Source of the DNA: JAFGJU01 sp964570935
GTDB lineage: Bacteria; Eisenbacteria; RBG-16-71-46; JAFGJU01
Direction: 5' to 3'
Assembly: GCA_964570935.1 (NCBI GenBank)
Contig: CAZMZP010000098.1
Location: forward strand, 1-16,071
Length of the DNA stretch: 16,071 nt
The notes beneath the pieces were generated by a model. The model searched no databases, had not been told where the DNA came from, and saw only the letters and a list, made by a program, of their open reading frames with translations. A program made the position numbers and the translations under genes. This document shows, in pieces, positions 5,078 through 13,620 of this stretch (positions within the stretch are counted from its first letter, which is position 1; the number at the start of each line of letters is the position of its first letter).

Positions 5078-7582
5078 ATGGGTAAGAACAGGTCGCTGCT
5101 AATTGGAATCGTGGCGGTAGCCGTAGTCGTCATAGTCTACTTCGCCTTCTTCTTCCCTCCGATCGACCGCGCAAGGACCACGGGTACGATCGGCGCAGGC
5201 GAGAAGTACAGAGCGGAGCAGATAAGCGACGAGGACGTTGTGCTCAAGGGCGAACAGCAGACTACCGGCGCTGCATCGGCCGCGGAGATGGCGGCGTTGT
5301 TCGACCAGGCGACAATTGATGAGAAGAACGCGCTCATGGAAAAGGCCACGCTCGAGGAGAAGGCCTACGTGTTCGGGCGCGCACTTCCGCAAGAGAGAAT
5401 CGTCCTGCACGATCGTCTCACTCTAGACGAGAAGAAGAAGCTCTTCCTGCTGTTGAACGTGGAACAGGCCGCGTTCGAGAAGATGACCCTGGACGAGAAG
5501 TCCAACCTCATGGCCAAGCTCTCGCTCGACGAAAAGGTGAACCTGATCTCCCGCGCGACCCTCGACGAAAAGCGCGTGATATTCGACAGACTGTCTCCGG
5601 TCGAGAAGGCCTACTTCATAGGCCGGGCGACCCCGGCGGAGAAAACCGCGCTGTTCGAGCGCCTGACTCCCCAGACGAGAGCGGCGATCGTGAGCAAGGC
5701 CACCGTGGCGGAGAAGGCCTACTTCTTTGAGAAAGCGACTCCTGCTGAGAAGGCCGCGCTGTGTGACCGCTTGACCGTCGACGAGAAGGTTAGCCTGATG
5801 GACAGGGCCACAATCGACGAGAAGGCCGTCATATTCGGGCGCGCCACGCTGGACGAGAAGGCCGCGCTGTACGGAAAGCTGACGCCCGCCGAGAAGCTGA
5901 CGGTGTTCTACCGTCTGACTCCGGCCGAAAAGAAGTCCATCTACCAGCTCGGGAAGGTCACGCCCGACGCGTTCGAGAAGATGACGCTCGACGAGAAACT
6001 GAGAGTGCTGGAGAAGCTGGGCGTGAACGAGAAGGTCAACATCATCAGCAAGGCCACGCCGGCCGAGAAAGCGGCATTCCTCGATAAGGCGACTCCGGCC
6101 GAGAAGACGGCCATCATGTCTAAGACCTCTGTCCAGGAGAAGGTCAGCCTGATAGCGAAGGCGACGCTGGACGAGAAGGCCGTCATACTTGAGAAGGGCA
6201 CCTTCCAGGAGAAGGCGGCGATCGTCGGCAGGGCCACTCTGGACGAGAAGGCCTCACTGATCGGCAAGATGGTCACGCAGGAAAAAACGAACCTGATAGA
6301 GAAGGCCACTCTGGACGAGAAGGCCTCCATCATGGGGAAGGCGTCGGTGCAGGAGAAGGCCAACTTCTTCGAGAAGGCGACCCTGAACGAGCGTGTCACG
6401 CTGTTCGGCAAGCTGACTCCGGCCGAGAAGACGGTTGTGTTCGAGCGCTTGACTCCGGCGGAGAAGGTCGTGGTATTCGGCAAGCTGACTCCGGCCGAGA
6501 AGACGGCCGTTTACGGGCGGCTCACTCCGGCTGAGAAGACGTCAGTTTGCGAGATGGGTAAGACGACGCCAGCGGCGTTCGAGAAGATGACGCTCAACGA
6601 GAAGGTGAACGTTCTCGAGAAGCTGAGTCTGGACGAGAAAGTGAACATCATCGGCAAGGCCACGCCGATGGAGAAGGTGACGGCGTTCGAGAAGATGACG
6701 CCGGCCGAGAAGGTCACGGTGATTTCCCGCTGCACCCCCGCCGAGAAGGCGACGGTGTTCGAGAAGGCAACTCCGGCTGAGAAGTCGGTGATCTTCGGCC
6801 GCACGACCGTCCGGGAAAAGACGTCGTTCTTCGAGAGAGCCTCTTTGAACGAGAAGGCCAACATCATGGACAGGGCCACTCCGATGCAGAAGGCATGGGT
6901 GATGGGTCGCGCCAGTCTGGATGAGAAGGCGACGGTGTTCGAGAAGGCAACTCCGGCTGAGAAGTCGGTGATCTTCGGCCGCGCCACAGTCAATGAGAAA
7001 GTCTCGGTCGTCGAACGGGCCACGCTGGACGAGAAAGTGGTAGTGTTCGGCAAGCTGACGCCGGCTGAGAAGTCCTTTGTGTTCGAGCGCCTGACGCCGG
7101 ACGAGAAGGCCGTGGTCTTCGGGAAGATGACTCCCGCAGAGAAAACGACGGTGTTCGGTCGTCTGACTCCCGCCGAGAAGACTTCGATCTACCAGATGGG
7201 GAAGGTCACGCCCGGCACGTTCGAGAAGATGACGCTGGACGAGAAGGTGAACTTCCTCGAGAGGCTGCGCGTGAACGAGAAGGTCAGCATCATGGCGAAG
7301 GCCACGCCGATGGAAAAGGCCAGCGTGATGGCGAAGTTGACCGCTCAAGAGAAGGTCAGCATCATGGCGAAGGCCACGCCGATGGAGAAGGTGACCGCGT
7401 TCGAGCGCCTGACTCCCAACGAGAAGGCAACTATCATGGGGCGCTGCACTCCGGCCGAGAAGGCCAGCCTCATCGAGAAGGCCACGCTGAACGAGAAGGT
7501 CAGCATCATGGCGAAGGCCACGCCGATGGAGAAGGCCGCACTGATGGACAGGGGAATGGGATACAAACCGTCAAAGAGGTAG
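5078..7582 (+). CDS. Giant 12-residue-repeat membrane-anchored solenoid protein, function unknown
   Basis: The 834-residue protein begins MGKNR, followed by one hydrophobic segment (about 7-26). The basic end should stay in the cytoplasm and the rest should be outside. After a linker (27-77), residues 78-825 are 59 units of 12 residues plus four units of 10. The consensus is [AL]-T-[PL]-[AD]-E-K-x-x-[VIL]-[FIM]-x-[KR]. T-P-x-E is a classic helix start and positions 1, 3, 9 and 10 are hydrophobic, so each unit is probably one short helix. Stacked units would form a superhelix like the short-helix N-terminal domain of MgtE transporters; this likeness is my inference, and there is no Mg channel here. 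The 10-residue units (G-K-x-T-P-x-x-F-E-K type) divide the array into blocks of 4, 13, 16, 17 and 9. No enzyme motif is visible. It has a strong RBS and the same promoter element as the upstream sigma gene. Confidence 0.85.
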   Translation: MGKNRSLLIGIVAVAVVVIVYFAFFFPPIDRARTTGTIGAGEKYRAEQISDEDVVLKGEQQTTGAASAAEMAALFDQATIDEKNALMEKATLEEKAYVFGRALPQERIVLHDRLTLDEKKKLFLLLNVEQAAFEKMTLDEKSNLMAKLSLDEKVNLISRATLDEKRVIFDRLSPVEKAYFIGRATPAEKTALFERLTPQTRAAIVSKATVAEKAYFFEKATPAEKAALCDRLTVDEKVSLMDRATIDEKAVIFGRATLDEKAALYGKLTPAEKLTVFYRLTPAEKKSIYQLGKVTPDAFEKMTLDEKLRVLEKLGVNEKVNIISKATPAEKAAFLDKATPAEKTAIMSKTSVQEKVSLIAKATLDEKAVILEKGTFQEKAAIVGRATLDEKASLIGKMVTQEKTNLIEKATLDEKASIMGKASVQEKANFFEKATLNERVTLFGKLTPAEKTVVFERLTPAEKVVVFGKLTPAEKTAVYGRLTPAEKTSVCEMGKTTPAAFEKMTLNEKVNVLEKLSLDEKVNIIGKATPMEKVTAFEKMTPAEKVTVISRCTPAEKATVFEKATPAEKSVIFGRTTVREKTSFFERASLNEKANIMDRATPMQKAWVMGRASLDEKATVFEKATPAEKSVIFGRATVNEKVSVVERATLDEKVVVFGKLTPAEKSFVFERLTPDEKAVVFGKMTPAEKTTVFGRLTPAEKTSIYQMGKVTPGTFEKMTLDEKVNFLERLRVNEKVSIMAKATPMEKASVMAKLTAQEKVSIMAKATPMEKVTAFERLTPNEKATIMGRCTPAEKASLIEKATLNEKVSIMAKATPMEKAALMDRGMGYKPSKR
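5309..7552 (+). repeat. 36-bp coding tandem repeat array with four 30-bp punctuations
   Basis: There are 59 units of 36 bp. Four 30-bp units at 5453-5482, 5951-5980, 6557-6586 and 7199-7228 reset the register. The distances between punctuations are 498, 606 and 642 bp, each a multiple of 36 plus 30. Within it, 6743-6802 and 6923-6982 are identical over 60 bp and lie exactly five units apart. A second motif (gaaggtcagcatcatggcga) recurs at 7279, 7351 and 7495, steps of two and four units. These are marks of internal duplication. Confidence 0.92.
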
Positions 7583-7592
7583 GATGTCTGTG

Positions 7593-7609
7593 ACCCCGCG
7601 CCGCGGGGT
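7593..7609 (+). other. Short GC hairpin after the repeat-protein gene
   Basis: ACCCCGC (7593-7599) and GCGGGGT (7603-7609) pair around a 3-nt loop, 11 bases after the stop codon. It precedes the main terminator at 7621. Confidence 0.45.
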
Positions 7610-7620
7610 GGGAAGACAAC

Positions 7621-7656
7621 GGGGGTGACGGCTGAAGCCGTCACCCCCTCTTCATT
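7621..7656. terminator. Bidirectional terminator between convergent genes
   Basis: GGGGGTGACGGC (7621-7632), loop TGAA, GCCGTCACCCCC (7637-7648) form a perfect 12-bp stem, followed on the plus strand by TCTTCATT. On the minus strand the stem is followed by GTTGTCTTCC. It lies between the ends of the plus-strand repeat gene (7582) and the minus-strand protease gene (7736), so it can serve both. Confidence 0.8.
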
Positions 7657-7735
7657 AAGGTCAACGAGCTCTTTAACGAATCCAGTGCTGCCGCCGGGCT
7701 CGCCGCTGGGCACGGCCCGCGGCCCGACTGTGCGT

Positions 7736-10198
7736 TTAATACCTCGAGAAAGTCAAGAGAGCACTGCCTCCCTTGGCGTCCAGCCTTACCACGTACGTGC
7801 CCGGGCCGACCCGCGCCCCGTCCCTGTCGGTGCCGTCCCAAACACTCCTGTGAAACCCTGCGGACTGGAATCCGTCTACCAGCGTCTTCACGAGCCTGCC
7901 TGCCTCTGTCAGCACGTGAATTCTGACGCCGCCAGCCTTGGGCAGCCACCATACGATTCGACTCTGAGTGTTCGCGGCGCCGTCGGCTTCCGTCGCCATC
8001 AGTCCGGGTTCACCGCTCACGTCGATGACGTTCGCGGAAACGGTGCGTTCGAAGTGAGCCCCGGCCACCAGCCCCTTAAGCAGAAGGTCAACGTCGGTCC
8101 CGGCCTCCGAGGCGAGCTCCCGGGCGGCCTGAGGCGTGCCTTCGGACTTCGTTCCCGCCGCCGCGAGGTCACGCTCGGCCAGCTGCTCCCATATCTCCGC
8201 CGCGATAAGACCCCGGTCGAACTTGAGGAGCGCCGTCTCGGCGCCGTTCTCGTTCCGCCCGCCCTCGAAGAACTTGGGGTCGGCGGCCACGCCCGCCAGC
8301 ATGATGCTCGACGGGTCGATGTCCGCGGCTTCGTACGGGTCCTCGAACCCGAGTTTCAGACTGACCCAGGCCCCTTGGCTCTTGAGGTTGATCTTCTGAG
8401 GCTCGAGCACGGCTTCCGCCAGGGGTCTCGGCACAACGTCCAACGTGATGTTAAAGCCGGCCTCGGTTATGTTCAGAAGGGCGGGGACGCCGGCGCAGTC
8501 ATAGTGCGTGTAATAGGAGCTGGAGTTTGGCCGTGACGCGGCGTTGAAGGCGGACACGCCGGTCGCGCTCGAGTAGAAATCCTGCCAGAAACCGGCGCTG
8601 CTGCCGAGCTCCAGCTGATACAGCCCGTCCGCCTGCTCCACGGAGATACCGTACCATCTCTCGCCGTTGTTCCAGTTTGGCTCGAGCGTGCCGCAGTCGC
8701 AGTTTCTGGGATAGCCCGCGTAGACCCGGTTGCTAACACACTCCGCCTCGTTCGGGAGCCAGCCCGCGCGCCAGAACACATTCTCGTCGACGTGGTATAC
8801 GCAAAGCCCATGCGCCTTGCCGGTCATGCGGGCAAACCCCTCGTCGAACCCGATCTGCTGGCGGTTCTCGAACAGCCAGTACTCCCTTCCGTCGGTTCCC
8901 GGGTACACGACCTTGTACATTGAGCCGACAGGGGTGGTCTCGATCGGTGGAATCGTGAGCCCCAGCGTAGTTGCAGTGACTTCGATGGGCGTCACAAACC
9001 CGAGCCACGCCGTCTGCAAAGCGCTCAGGTGAGACGGCGAGTTTCCGGAGCAATAGGGGTGAATGTCCGGGCACCTGTTCCAGCTTCCTGCCGCCATCAG
9101 GCTCACCCTGCCCGTGCCCTGGGATTCGTAGCCGTAGTCGTATTCGTCCGGAAGGCCCAGGATGTGGCCGAACTCGTGGGCGTAAACGCCCACCGTGGGG
9201 AGTATGGGTGGCGTTGCCGGGCCTGCTTCGCCCAGAACGTCGCCGCCGGCTTCAGGCTCCGTCGAGTATCCGAACACCATCACGCCGTCCACGACGAGCT
9301 GCGGCGTATCGTTACCCCAGCCGTCCTGCACTCCGACTGCCCAGGAATGAGACCAGATCAAAGCCGGTCCGCCGCTCCATTCGGCGCCCGAGCCCGCGTG
9401 CACGATGAAGAGGTTCTGGACCACGCCGTTGACCGCGTACTGCGAGAAGTCAACGTACGGGTCCGCGGCCAGGACCGCGTCAATCACAAGGCGCTGAATG
9501 TTCCGGGGATAGGGTCCGAACCCGTTCGTGTGTATGGTGTCGTCCGCGCAGTAGTAGCTGTAGTTGTTGGGCGCGGTCACCCAGCCGACCACGGAGGGCA
9601 TGTCGTGGGTCATGATGTCCACGTCTCCGTAGGAGATCTCTCGCAGGTAGCGGCTGAGCGTCCTCCCGGTGGTCGTGTCCGGCCCTCCCCGGAAGTAGAA
9701 TTCCCCGAACAGCATGCTGTCCCACACGCCCGGAGAGAACCTGACCGTCGGGCCGCCCGGAGGGTCGTCCTGGAACTTCACAAGGATGACGATCGCCTTG
9801 AGCATCTGGCCGGCCTGCGCGCCTTGCACGCGGGCGTCCCCGTTTGCCGCCGACCTGCCGTCCGGCCGGAGCAGGGCGTCACTCCCGCTCTCCGAACGCG
9901 GGACCAGACGTGTCACTGCATTCCCGGGAAGTCTGTTGATTGGGGCTCCGGAGTTCTCCCCGAAACGCCGCATGAATCGCCGTTCCGTCATGTCCTCCGG
10001 CACGGGCCTCCCGCCTGCCATGAATCGCTCCACTATCTCCGGGTCGAGCGGCATGGTGTGAGGGACGGCGATCGACGCTGGCAGGGGCGCTGCCGGAGCC
10101 GTATCGGCCTGAGCCGCGAGGGTCGGAGCGGCTGATGACGCGAGAAGCACAGCGGAGAAAGCGGTTGAGACCAGGAAACGCTTGACGAAAGTCGCCAT
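7736..10198 (-). CDS. Secreted M6-family metalloprotease with C-terminal FlgD-type Ig domain
   Basis: The 820-residue protein has a Sec signal peptide (basic start, hydrophobic 9-22, Ala-rich cleavage site near 29). A propeptide-like region follows, then an M6 (immune inhibitor A-like) catalytic domain from about 130 to 560. The zinc site is H341-E-F-G-H345-I-L-G-L-P-D351, with HExxH giving two ligands and the catalytic Glu342, and the Asp expected as third ligand in this metzincin-like family. Cysteine-rich patches around 500 may form disulfides. The last 80 residues (VWWLPKAGGVRIHVLTEAGRLV..., WDGTDRDGARVGPGTYVVRL) are a FlgD-type Ig domain, often found at the C-terminus of secreted proteins in FCB-type candidate phyla. 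AAGGAGG lies seven bases before the ATG. Substrate unknown; probably an extracellular or periplasmic endopeptidase. Confidence 0.92.
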   Translation of the reverse strand: MATFVKRFLVSTAFSAVLLASSAAPTLAAQADTAPAAPLPASIAVPHTMPLDPEIVERFMAGGRPVPEDMTERRFMRRFGENSGAPINRLPGNAVTRLVPRSESGSDALLRPDGRSAANGDARVQGAQAGQMLKAIVILVKFQDDPPGGPTVRFSPGVWDSMLFGEFYFRGGPDTTTGRTLSRYLREISYGDVDIMTHDMPSVVGWVTAPNNYSYYCADDTIHTNGFGPYPRNIQRLVIDAVLAADPYVDFSQYAVNGVVQNLFIVHAGSGAEWSGGPALIWSHSWAVGVQDGWGNDTPQLVVDGVMVFGYSTEPEAGGDVLGEAGPATPPILPTVGVYAHEFGHILGLPDEYDYGYESQGTGRVSLMAAGSWNRCPDIHPYCSGNSPSHLSALQTAWLGFVTPIEVTATTLGLTIPPIETTPVGSMYKVVYPGTDGREYWLFENRQQIGFDEGFARMTGKAHGLCVYHVDENVFWRAGWLPNEAECVSNRVYAGYPRNCDCGTLEPNWNNGERWYGISVEQADGLYQLELGSSAGFWQDFYSSATGVSAFNAASRPNSSSYYTHYDCAGVPALLNITEAGFNITLDVVPRPLAEAVLEPQKINLKSQGAWVSLKLGFEDPYEAADIDPSSIMLAGVAADPKFFEGGRNENGAETALLKFDRGLIAAEIWEQLAERDLAAAGTKSEGTPQAARELASEAGTDVDLLLKGLVAGAHFERTVSANVIDVSGEPGLMATEADGAANTQSRIVWWLPKAGGVRIHVLTEAGRLVKTLVDGFQSAGFHRSVWDGTDRDGARVGPGTYVVRLDAKGGSALLTFSRY

Positions 10199-10317
10199 GG
10201 CGGAGCCTCCTTGGCGGAAGACCTTGGTGCAAACGGCGCGGCCAGGGAACGGACGGCTTGACTCTAAGAGCGCGCGGCCGCGTGCAGGGAACGACGAATG
10301 CTAACAACGCGGGCAAA

Positions 10318-10346
10318 ATTGTCTCACGAAAAACCCCGTAAGTCAA
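10318..10346 (-). promoter_or_regulatory. Sigma-70-like promoter of the M6 protease gene
   Basis: On the minus strand TTGACT (10341-10346) is followed after exactly 17 bp by GACAAT (10318-10323). Matches to consensus are 5/6 and 4/6. Transcription would start near 10311, leaving a leader of about 110 nt. Confidence 0.65.
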
Positions 10347-10489
10347 GATAAATCAGTCAGTAACGGCATCTGGCAGGCCCGCGCGTTCCGGACGTGTTGT
10401 GCCTCCGACCGGCGCCGACCTGTCACGAGTCCCGGTCTGTCCGCTGGCTGGCCGCGCCCCGGGCCGTCGCTCTGTCCGGCGTTAACAGG

Positions 10490-10516
10490 TTGCCTTTTGG
10501 GCCGGCCGGGTATAAC
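10490..10516 (+). promoter_or_regulatory. Candidate promoter of the peptidase-propeller-barrel gene
   Basis: TATAAC (10511-10516) matches 5/6 of the -10 consensus. TTGCCT (10490-10495) matches 4/6 of the -35, but the spacer is only 15 bp. Transcription from it would start near 10523, consistent with ATG 10569 as start codon. Confidence 0.45.
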
Positions 10517-10568
10517 TTGTTGGAGTATGGTGGAAGCGGCGAGGTCCTCAGAACTGCTAGACCCGGCA

Positions 10569-13500
10569 ATGCCGGCCCGGAAGCGCGGCTCTGTGATAAG
10601 AGTCGTTGCGGTTTCTCTCGCGCTCGTCGCGCTGCTGGGGCTGTCCGCGCCGCGCGTCTCGCACGGGCAGCCTGGCGCGCAGGAGCCGAGCTCGTCCCTG
10701 CCCTACACCTACCGGAACCTCGTCTTTCAGACCAAGAACCTCCGGGTGTTTTACAATTTTGCGGAGCAGGACTACATCATCGAGCATCTCGTTCGCTGTT
10801 ACGAGAACTCGCTCCGGTACCACAAGGCCTTCTTCGGCTACACGCCCAGCGAAGAGCTTACCATCTACTTCAACGACTCGGACGACTACGGCTACGCGGG
10901 CACAACGGCGCTCCCCAACAACTGGCTGACTCTGGGCATCGAGCCGTTCGAATACGTCTACGACACCTGCCCGACCAACGAGCGCATGAACTGGGTGCTG
11001 AGCCACGAGCTTGTCCACGTGCTGGCGTCGGACCAGGCCACGCGGTCAGACAGATTGTTCCGCCGGCTCTTCTTCGGCAAGATCAACCCGACGGACGAGG
11101 ACCCGGTCTCCATGCTGTACAGCTACCTCTCCAGCCCGCGCAGGTACGCGCCGCGGTGGTTCCACGAGGGCATCGCCGTGTTCATGGAGACCTGGATGGC
11201 GGGAGGCATCGGCCGCTCGCTCACCGGCTACGACGAGATGACCTTCCGGGCCATGGTGCGCGACGGGAGCCCGTTCTACGACGTGGTGGGTCTCGAGTCC
11301 GAAGGGACCGCCAAGGACTTCCAGATAGGCCAGAATTCGTACCTTTACGGCACGCGCTTCTTCAGCTACCTGGCCTACCAGCACGGGCCCGAGAAGGCCG
11401 TGGAATGGGTGAAGAGGGGAGAGGGCAGCGGTGGTTACTTCGCCTCTCAGTTCAAGAAGGTCTTCGGCGCGCCGCTCGATGACGAGTGGTCGCGGTGGAT
11501 AGACTTCGAGCGCAAGTGGCAGGAGGCGAACCTCGACTCCATCCGGAAATACCCGGTCACCCCGTACCGGACTCTCGCCTGCCGGCCGCTCGGCTCCGTT
11601 TCCAGGGAGTTCTTCGACGCACGGACTAGAGCGCTCTACGTCGCAGTGAACTACCCGGGTGAGTTCCCGCAGGTCGCGGCCATCAACATAGACACAGGCG
11701 TCATCAGGAAGATATGCGAGATTCCGTCCCCGGCCCTGTACTACGTGACGTCCCTGGCATACGACGAATCGTCGGGCACTCTCTTCTTCACGACTGACAA
11801 CAGCCGTTCCTGGAGGGACATAAACGCGGTGGACGTGAGGACCGGCGCGAAGCGCGTCCTGATGAAGAACATACGGACCGGCGACCTGGCATTCAACCGG
11901 GCCGACAAGTCGCTCTGGGGAATCCAGCACGACAACGGTAAGTCCTGCGTGGTTCGCCTCCCCGAGCCCTACGAGGACGGTCAGGTGGTGATGACCCTCA
12001 GGTACGGTAAGGACCTGTTCGACATCGACGTCTCGCCCGACGGCGGGTATCTCATCGGGGCCCTGTCCGAGATCAACGGCCGGGTCCAGCTCATTCGTAT
12101 GGAGACGGAGAAACTCATCGGGGGCGACGCGGCGTACGACGTGCTGTGGGAGTTCGACAAGAACACGCCGGCAAACTTCGTGTTCTCGGACGACGGCCGG
12201 TACCTGTTCGGCACGAGCTACCACACGAACGTGTCGAACGTCTGGAGGTTCGACCTCGAGCGCCTGGAGATGGACATAATCAGCAACTGCGAGACCGGGT
12301 TGTTCAGGCCTCTTCCGGTCCGGGGCGCGGGAGCGTCCGTGGACTCGGTGATTGCCTTCATGTACACGGGCCAGGGTTTCGTGCCGGTGATGATCCCCAA
12401 CGTCGCGGTGTACGACGTGAACGCAATCCGGTACCTGGGCCAGGCCGTGGTCAAGAAGCATCCGGTGGTGAAGGACTGGGTCCTGGGCTCGCCGCTCGAG
12501 ATAAGCCTGGACAGCCTGGTCACCTACCAGGGGAACTACAGCCCGCCGCGCCGGCTCCGGCTGTCGTCGGCGTACCCCATCGCCGAGGGCTACAAGGATT
12601 ACGTGGCCTACGGCATGAGGTTCAACCTGCTGGACCCGGTGATGCTGAACGCCCTGGAGTTCGCGCTTTCGTACACGCCGACGGAACGCCTGCCCGGCGA
12701 AGAACGTCTGCACGCCCGATTCAATTACCAGTATACCTACTGGACTCTGACCGGCGCCTACAACAAGGCGGACTTCTACGACTTCTTCGGTCCGACCAAG
12801 ACCAGCAGGAAGGGTCAGTCCCTAGCGCTGGGTTACGACAGATACCTCGTGTACGAGAAGCCCAACTCGCTGGAGTACAATTTGCGGGCCGCCGGCAACT
12901 GGGGGCTGGAGAAGCTGCCCGACGCTCAGAACATCTCCACCAGCTATGACAGGTTTTACACAGGCGCCGCCACTCTCAGGTACAAAAGCGTGATGAAGAC
13001 GATCGGCTCGATCGAACCGGAAAAGGGAATCACGTGGGAGGCGGCTTCCGAGAACACGTACGTGCGCGAGAAGTTCTACCCGCGCGTCAGGGCGAACTTC
13101 GACTACGGCGTTCTCCTGCCGCTGGACCACTCGTCGCTGTGGCTCCGGACGTCGGCCGGGTATTCTCCGGGCGACAGGGGGGAGCCGTTCGCCAACTTCT
13201 ATTTCGGCGGGTTCGGCAACAACTGGGTCGACCACGCCGAGGCAGATCAGTACAGAAACTTCTCCAGTTTCCCGGGTGTCGAGCTGGACGATATCGGCGG
13301 CACGAACTACGCAAAGGCGATGGTCGAATGGACCCTGCCCCCGGTCAGGTTCGAGAGGCTCGGAGTGCCGGCCCTGTACTGCAACTGGGCCAGACTCGCG
13401 CTCTTCGGCGCGGGAGTCGCTACAAACGTCGACAAGTGGCAAGTCCGGCGCGAGGTAATCAGCGTGGGCGCCCAGGTCAATTTCAAGCTCGTGATGTTCT

Positions 13501-13601
13501 GGTCGCTGGAGTCCACGTTGTCCCTGGGTTACGCCGTGGCGGGTGAAGGGGGAAGGGGCCCTCGCGACGAATTCATGGCCTCGGTCAAGATACTGCGGTG
13601 A
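10569..13601 (+). CDS. Gluzincin peptidase - beta-propeller - outer-membrane barrel fusion protein
   Basis: From ATG 10569 the product has 1010 residues and a clean signal peptide (MPARKRG, then a hydrophobic core, ending near SHG-Q). ATG 10527 and TTG 10497 are in-frame alternatives. The first 330 residues resemble MA-clan gluzincins: H146-E-L-V-H150 and, 50 residues on, W-F-H-E200-G-I-A, giving two His and a Glu as zinc ligands and Glu147 as base. Residues about 350-650 contain repeated blade-like strands (SPDGGYLIG, SDDGRYLFGTSYHTNVSNVWRFDLE) of a WD40/TolB-like propeller. The rest alternates aromatic and polar residues with many Tyr/Phe strands, as in an outer-membrane beta-barrel. Similar three-part proteins occur in Gemmatimonadota and related groups, to my knowledge, without a defined role. 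A barrel-tethered surface or periplasmic protease is the likely arrangement. The prsW-like gene follows after 19 nt. Confidence 0.85.
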   Translation: MPARKRGSVIRVVAVSLALVALLGLSAPRVSHGQPGAQEPSSSLPYTYRNLVFQTKNLRVFYNFAEQDYIIEHLVRCYENSLRYHKAFFGYTPSEELTIYFNDSDDYGYAGTTALPNNWLTLGIEPFEYVYDTCPTNERMNWVLSHELVHVLASDQATRSDRLFRRLFFGKINPTDEDPVSMLYSYLSSPRRYAPRWFHEGIAVFMETWMAGGIGRSLTGYDEMTFRAMVRDGSPFYDVVGLESEGTAKDFQIGQNSYLYGTRFFSYLAYQHGPEKAVEWVKRGEGSGGYFASQFKKVFGAPLDDEWSRWIDFERKWQEANLDSIRKYPVTPYRTLACRPLGSVSREFFDARTRALYVAVNYPGEFPQVAAINIDTGVIRKICEIPSPALYYVTSLAYDESSGTLFFTTDNSRSWRDINAVDVRTGAKRVLMKNIRTGDLAFNRADKSLWGIQHDNGKSCVVRLPEPYEDGQVVMTLRYGKDLFDIDVSPDGGYLIGALSEINGRVQLIRMETEKLIGGDAAYDVLWEFDKNTPANFVFSDDGRYLFGTSYHTNVSNVWRFDLERLEMDIISNCETGLFRPLPVRGAGASVDSVIAFMYTGQGFVPVMIPNVAVYDVNAIRYLGQAVVKKHPVVKDWVLGSPLEISLDSLVTYQGNYSPPRRLRLSSAYPIAEGYKDYVAYGMRFNLLDPVMLNALEFALSYTPTERLPGEERLHARFNYQYTYWTLTGAYNKADFYDFFGPTKTSRKGQSLALGYDRYLVYEKPNSLEYNLRAAGNWGLEKLPDAQNISTSYDRFYTGAATLRYKSVMKTIGSIEPEKGITWEAASENTYVREKFYPRVRANFDYGVLLPLDHSSLWLRTSAGYSPGDRGEPFANFYFGGFGNNWVDHAEADQYRNFSSFPGVELDDIGGTNYAKAMVEWTLPPVRFERLGVPALYCNWARLALFGAGVATNVDKWQVRREVISVGAQVNFKLVMFWSLESTLSLGYAVAGEGGRGPRDEFMASVKILR

Positions 13602-13620
13602 CGCGCGCGGCGCGCCCCGC

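Larger units (their letters stand above)
10199..10568. other. Divergent intergenic region with two opposed promoters
   Basis: No gene is seen here. It holds the minus-strand protease RBS (10206-10210) and promoter (10318-10346), and the plus-strand promoter candidate at 10490-10516. The stretch 10350-10480 between the two promoters contains nothing I recognise and could hold binding sites for a shared regulator. Confidence 0.5.

Noticed and set aside
5941..7348. Repetitive minus-strand open frames opposite the repeat-protein gene
   Set aside because: They mirror the 36-bp repeats on the other strand and have no RBS or plausible start. The terminator and the strong RBS fit the plus-strand gene.
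5309..7552. Regular 36-bp repeats that could be taken for a CRISPR array
   Set aside because: Units are head to tail without unique spacers, the variation is at codon positions, and one open frame with an RBS and membrane anchor runs through all of them.
9029..10135. Long plus-strand open frame antisense to the M6 protease, and similar ones at 7625-8536
   Set aside because: The minus-strand frame has signal peptide, HExxH motif, Ig domain, RBS and promoter; the plus-strand translations have no recognisable pattern.
11046..12713. 555-codon open frame on the minus strand
   Set aside because: It lies wholly inside the peptidase-propeller-barrel gene. Its translation is Val/Arg/His-rich with no domain, a usual by-product of GC-rich codon bias.
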